DNA of 6,719 bases, from positions 1-6,719 of the forward strand of contig JAZLIL010000044.1 of the NCBI GenBank assembly GCA_045617405.1, read 5' to 3'. Position numbers and translations under genes: made by a program. Source of the stretch: JAZLIL01 sp045617405. Lineage in GTDB: Bacteria > Bacillota > Clostridia > Lachnospirales > Lachnospiraceae. Shown here one piece after another: positions 5,393-6,719 of this stretch. Below the pieces are notes generated by a model. It saw only the letters and a program-made list of their open reading frames with translations, did not search any database and was not told the DNA's origin. How positions within the stretch are numbered: position 1 is the stretch's first letter; each line of letters opens with the position of its first letter.

Positions 5393-6439
5393 TTATGACT
5401 TTTTTCTCATATATCTAGCATCTTTATATGTTCCAATTTTAACGATTTTATTTTCTTTCACCATTTTGCCTAAAACAAGTTCAATAGTTTTGATACTTAC
5501 ATCTGGAAGTTTATCAGCAATATCTTGCTTAGAAATAGGCACAATAGCACTTAACAAAATGCTTTCTATTCTTTCTGTTTTTTTTGCTTTTTTTAGCGAT
5601 ATCTCCATAAAAGATTCATCTAAATCCTTAAAACATCTATATAATATCTGCAAAAAATTGATAATAAACGGAACGTAATCGTTTGTTCCCTCATGCCATG
5701 ATACAGAAGCCTGCTCAAGTGCTGTATAGTAATTATCCTTAAATTTATTGACCTGACCTTCAAAAGAAATGTAACGCACAATATCATATCCAAAACTATA
5801 CAACAGCAACACTGTTAATAACCTTGATACTCTTCCGTTACCATCTGTAAAGGGATGGATACACAAAAAATCCACTATAAAGCAAGGAATTAATAAAAGC
5901 GGAGATATTTCCGAATCTTGCCTTGCTTCATAAAGTGCTAATAACATCTGTTCCATAGAAGAAGGCGTATCTTTGACACTTACGGGTTTAAATCTAATTC
6001 TTCTTGACCCGTCTGCACTATACTCCATAATATAATTATTATTGCGTTTATACTTACCGGCATTATCCGTATTTGTATGTTCTTCTATCATTTTATGAAA
6101 CATACATATGGTATCTTCATCTATGTCAAGATTTTTATATTCTGTATGGATAAGATTTAATGCATCTTTATAACCTGATATTTCTAATTCATCATGCGTT
6201 AACGGTGTTGCCCCTGCTACGATATCTCTTATTCTTGTATCTGTTGTCACAATGCCTTCAATAGCATTACTTCCTTTTACAGATTCTATAATTGCTTTTT
6301 TTCTCAGACTTTCAAAAGTTTCCTCGTATTGAAGTTTTCTAAATTCTTCTTTACTTTTAAGATCTGTGATAACGTCCGATAACCCAACTATATTGCCCTG
6401 TATATTTTTTTTTAAAAATCTATAATCGTATTTGCGCAC
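5393..6439 (-). CDS. fic: Fic-family protein AMP-transferase, class II with N-terminal inhibitory helix
   Basis: The product is 348 aa. The Fic active-site loop is complete: HPFTDGNGR at 195-203, matching HPFx(D/E)GN(G/K)R, with His195 as the expected catalytic base and the GNGR segment binding the nucleotide phosphates. NAGKYKRNNNYI at 126-137 and RIRFKPV at 147-153 form the conserved region before the flap that docks target side chains. SNAIEG at 57-62 fits the inhibitory (S/T)xxxE(G/N) motif, placing it in class II, where Glu61 blocks ATP by an intramolecular helix; no separate antitoxin is therefore needed and none is seen. Residues ~285-348 look like a winged helix-turn-helix. Such enzymes transfer AMP to hydroxyl groups of target proteins; the target is unknown. 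The start is GTG at 6439 with AGGAG six bases upstream. The gene is visibly AT-rich, with many ATA, TTA and AAA codons unlike its neighbours, which suggests transfer. Confidence 0.92.
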   Translation of the reverse strand: MRKYDYRFLKKNIQGNIVGLSDVITDLKSKEEFRKLQYEETFESLRKKAIIESVKGSNAIEGIVTTDTRIRDIVAGATPLTHDELEISGYKDALNLIHTEYKNLDIDEDTICMFHKMIEEHTNTDNAGKYKRNNNYIMEYSADGSRRIRFKPVSVKDTPSSMEQMLLALYEARQDSEISPLLLIPCFIVDFLCIHPFTDGNGRVSRLLTVLLLYSFGYDIVRYISFEGQVNKFKDNYYTALEQASVSWHEGTNDYVPFIINFLQILYRCFKDLDESFMEISLKKAKKTERIESILLSAIVPISKQDIADKLPDVSIKTIELVLGKMVKENKIVKIGTYKDARYMRKKS

Positions 6440-6445
6440 ATCCTT

Positions 6446-6450
6446 CTCCT
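6446..6450 (-). promoter_or_regulatory. Ribosome binding site fixing the GTG start of fic
   Basis: On the minus strand AGGAG lies six bases before GTG at 6439. An ATG overlapping by two bases (ATGTG) is in another frame and is not used by the Fic reading frame. Confidence 0.75.
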
Positions 6451-6457
6451 AATTCAA

Positions 6458-6496
6458 AAATACTACCTAAAATATATCATTTTTTAGGTAGTATTT
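6458..6496. repeat. Perfect 15-bp inverted repeat over the fic promoter (probable operator)
   Basis: AAATACTACCTAAAA at 6458-6472 is exactly repeated in reverse complement at 6482-6496, with a 9-bp spacer. One arm covers the -10 and start region and the other abuts the -35, as expected for a repressor operator. Because the predicted transcript begins inside the left arm, it would not contain the hairpin, which argues against an attenuator. For transcripts coming from the upstream gene it could act as a hairpin followed by TTTTT. Confidence 0.7.
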
Positions 6497-6499
6497 CAA
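6464..6499 (-). promoter_or_regulatory. fic promoter with extended -10
   Basis: On the minus strand TTGAAA (6499-6494) is followed after exactly 17 bp by TATATT (6476-6471), preceded by TGA, which gives an extended -10 (TGnTATATT). Transcription would start near 6464, leaving a leader of about 25 nt with the AGGAG site. The promoter lies within the perfect inverted repeat at 6458-6496. Confidence 0.65.
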
Positions 6500-6500
6500 T

Positions 6501-6539
6501 AGTGAACTACTCGCATATTCAATTTACGGGTAGTTCACT
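6501..6539. repeat. Second inverted repeat upstream of the fic promoter
   Basis: AGTGAACTAC at 6501-6510 is exactly repeated in reverse complement at 6530-6539. A T-G position and two more pairs (6511-6513 with 6527-6529) extend it to 13 bp around a 13-bp loop. It is four bases from the first inverted repeat, and both contain the ACTAC/GTAGT half-site. It could be a second operator or a terminator hairpin of the upstream gene. Confidence 0.6.
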
Positions 6540-6595
6540 TTCTTCATGCATTGATTTTCCAGGCTGTCCTTCAGGTTTACACCTGGATTCTCGGA

Positions 6596-6719
6596 TTAAC
6601 ATGACGAGGTTGGCGCCTCTATTCCGAGAACTTCATATATCTCAGCCTGCTTGTTAAGCATCTCGCCAATCCTAAGTGAATGGTTTGCATCTTCAAAGCA
6701 TTCTAAAACATCAAGCTTA
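6596..6719 (-). CDS. C-terminal 40 codons of a probable alpha/beta hydrolase, truncated by window
   Basis: On the minus strand an open frame enters from the right edge and ends with TAA at 6598-6596. The visible residues include FEDANHSLRIGEML and finish EAPTSSC. The pattern (V/L)-x-x-F-x-x-A-N-H-S-L is what surrounds the catalytic histidine in many small alpha/beta hydrolases of the dienelactone-hydrolase type, so this His (13th visible residue) may be catalytic. Only 40 residues are visible, so the family call is tentative, but the coding call is supported by composition and by a frame open to the edge. It reads in the same direction as fic, about 155 bp upstream. Only a weak 5-bp hairpin (6572-6576 with 6581-6585) follows the stop. 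Confidence 0.5.
   Translation of the reverse strand, partial: KLDVLECFEDANHSLRIGEMLNKQAEIYEVLGIEAPTSSC

Noticed and set aside
5316..5678. 120-codon plus-strand frame opposite the end of fic
   Set aside because: Most of it is the complement of the well-supported Fic coding region; no family resemblance and a GTG start without an RBS.
6501..6539. IS200/IS605-type subterminal hairpin
   Set aside because: The GTGAACTAC-type arm faintly recalls such ends, but no TnpA or TnpB coding remnant and no matching other end were found in the window.

Overview
The window looks like a piece of a flagellated, low-to-mid GC Gram-positive Clostridia chromosome, most likely Lachnospiraceae. This rests on strong AGGAGG-type ribosome binding sites, a Gram-positive-style signal peptide, a cupin-tailed sialic-acid-synthase-like protein and a FliK-type protein of the kind seen in that family. 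It is an impression from sequence alone; no database search was possible.

Layout, left to right. (1) Bases 1-540 (+): the C-terminal cupin part of a probable nonulosonate (NeuB-type) synthase, cut by the window edge. (2) Bases 529-936: a non-coding or weakly coding interval. It holds a 72-bp tandem duplication that starts inside the last codons of gene 1, a possible coupled 52-codon ORF, a good promoter, a 14-bp palindrome and a compact structured leader RNA. (3) Bases 937-3258 (+): a secreted, Lys/Ala-rich 773-aa protein with repeated beta-type modules, ending at a strong intrinsic terminator. (4) Bases 3459-5204 (-): a 581-aa FliK-like hook-length-control protein whose middle is a 13 x 12-residue tandem repeat. 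It converges on gene 3 and has its own probable terminator. (5) Bases 5205-5392: nested inverted repeats, a flagellar-sigma-like -10 motif and a doubtful 23-aa ORF. (6) Bases 5393-6439 (-): a visibly AT-rich class II Fic AMP-transferase with its inhibitory helix. Its promoter is embedded in a perfect 15-bp inverted repeat, with a second inverted repeat just upstream. (7) Bases 6596-6719 (-): the last 40 codons of a probable alpha/beta hydrolase, cut by the right edge.

The left half (nonulosonate synthase, secreted protein) and the FliK-like gene all point to cell-surface and flagellar biology. Nonulosonic acids are known to decorate flagellins and surface glycans, but the link between these genes here is inference. 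The Fic gene looks like an acquired, self-contained unit with its own operator-controlled promoter. The least explained elements are the 810-906 leader RNA, the twin phased palindromes at the Fic promoter, and the 36-bp in-frame minisatellite in the hook-length gene.
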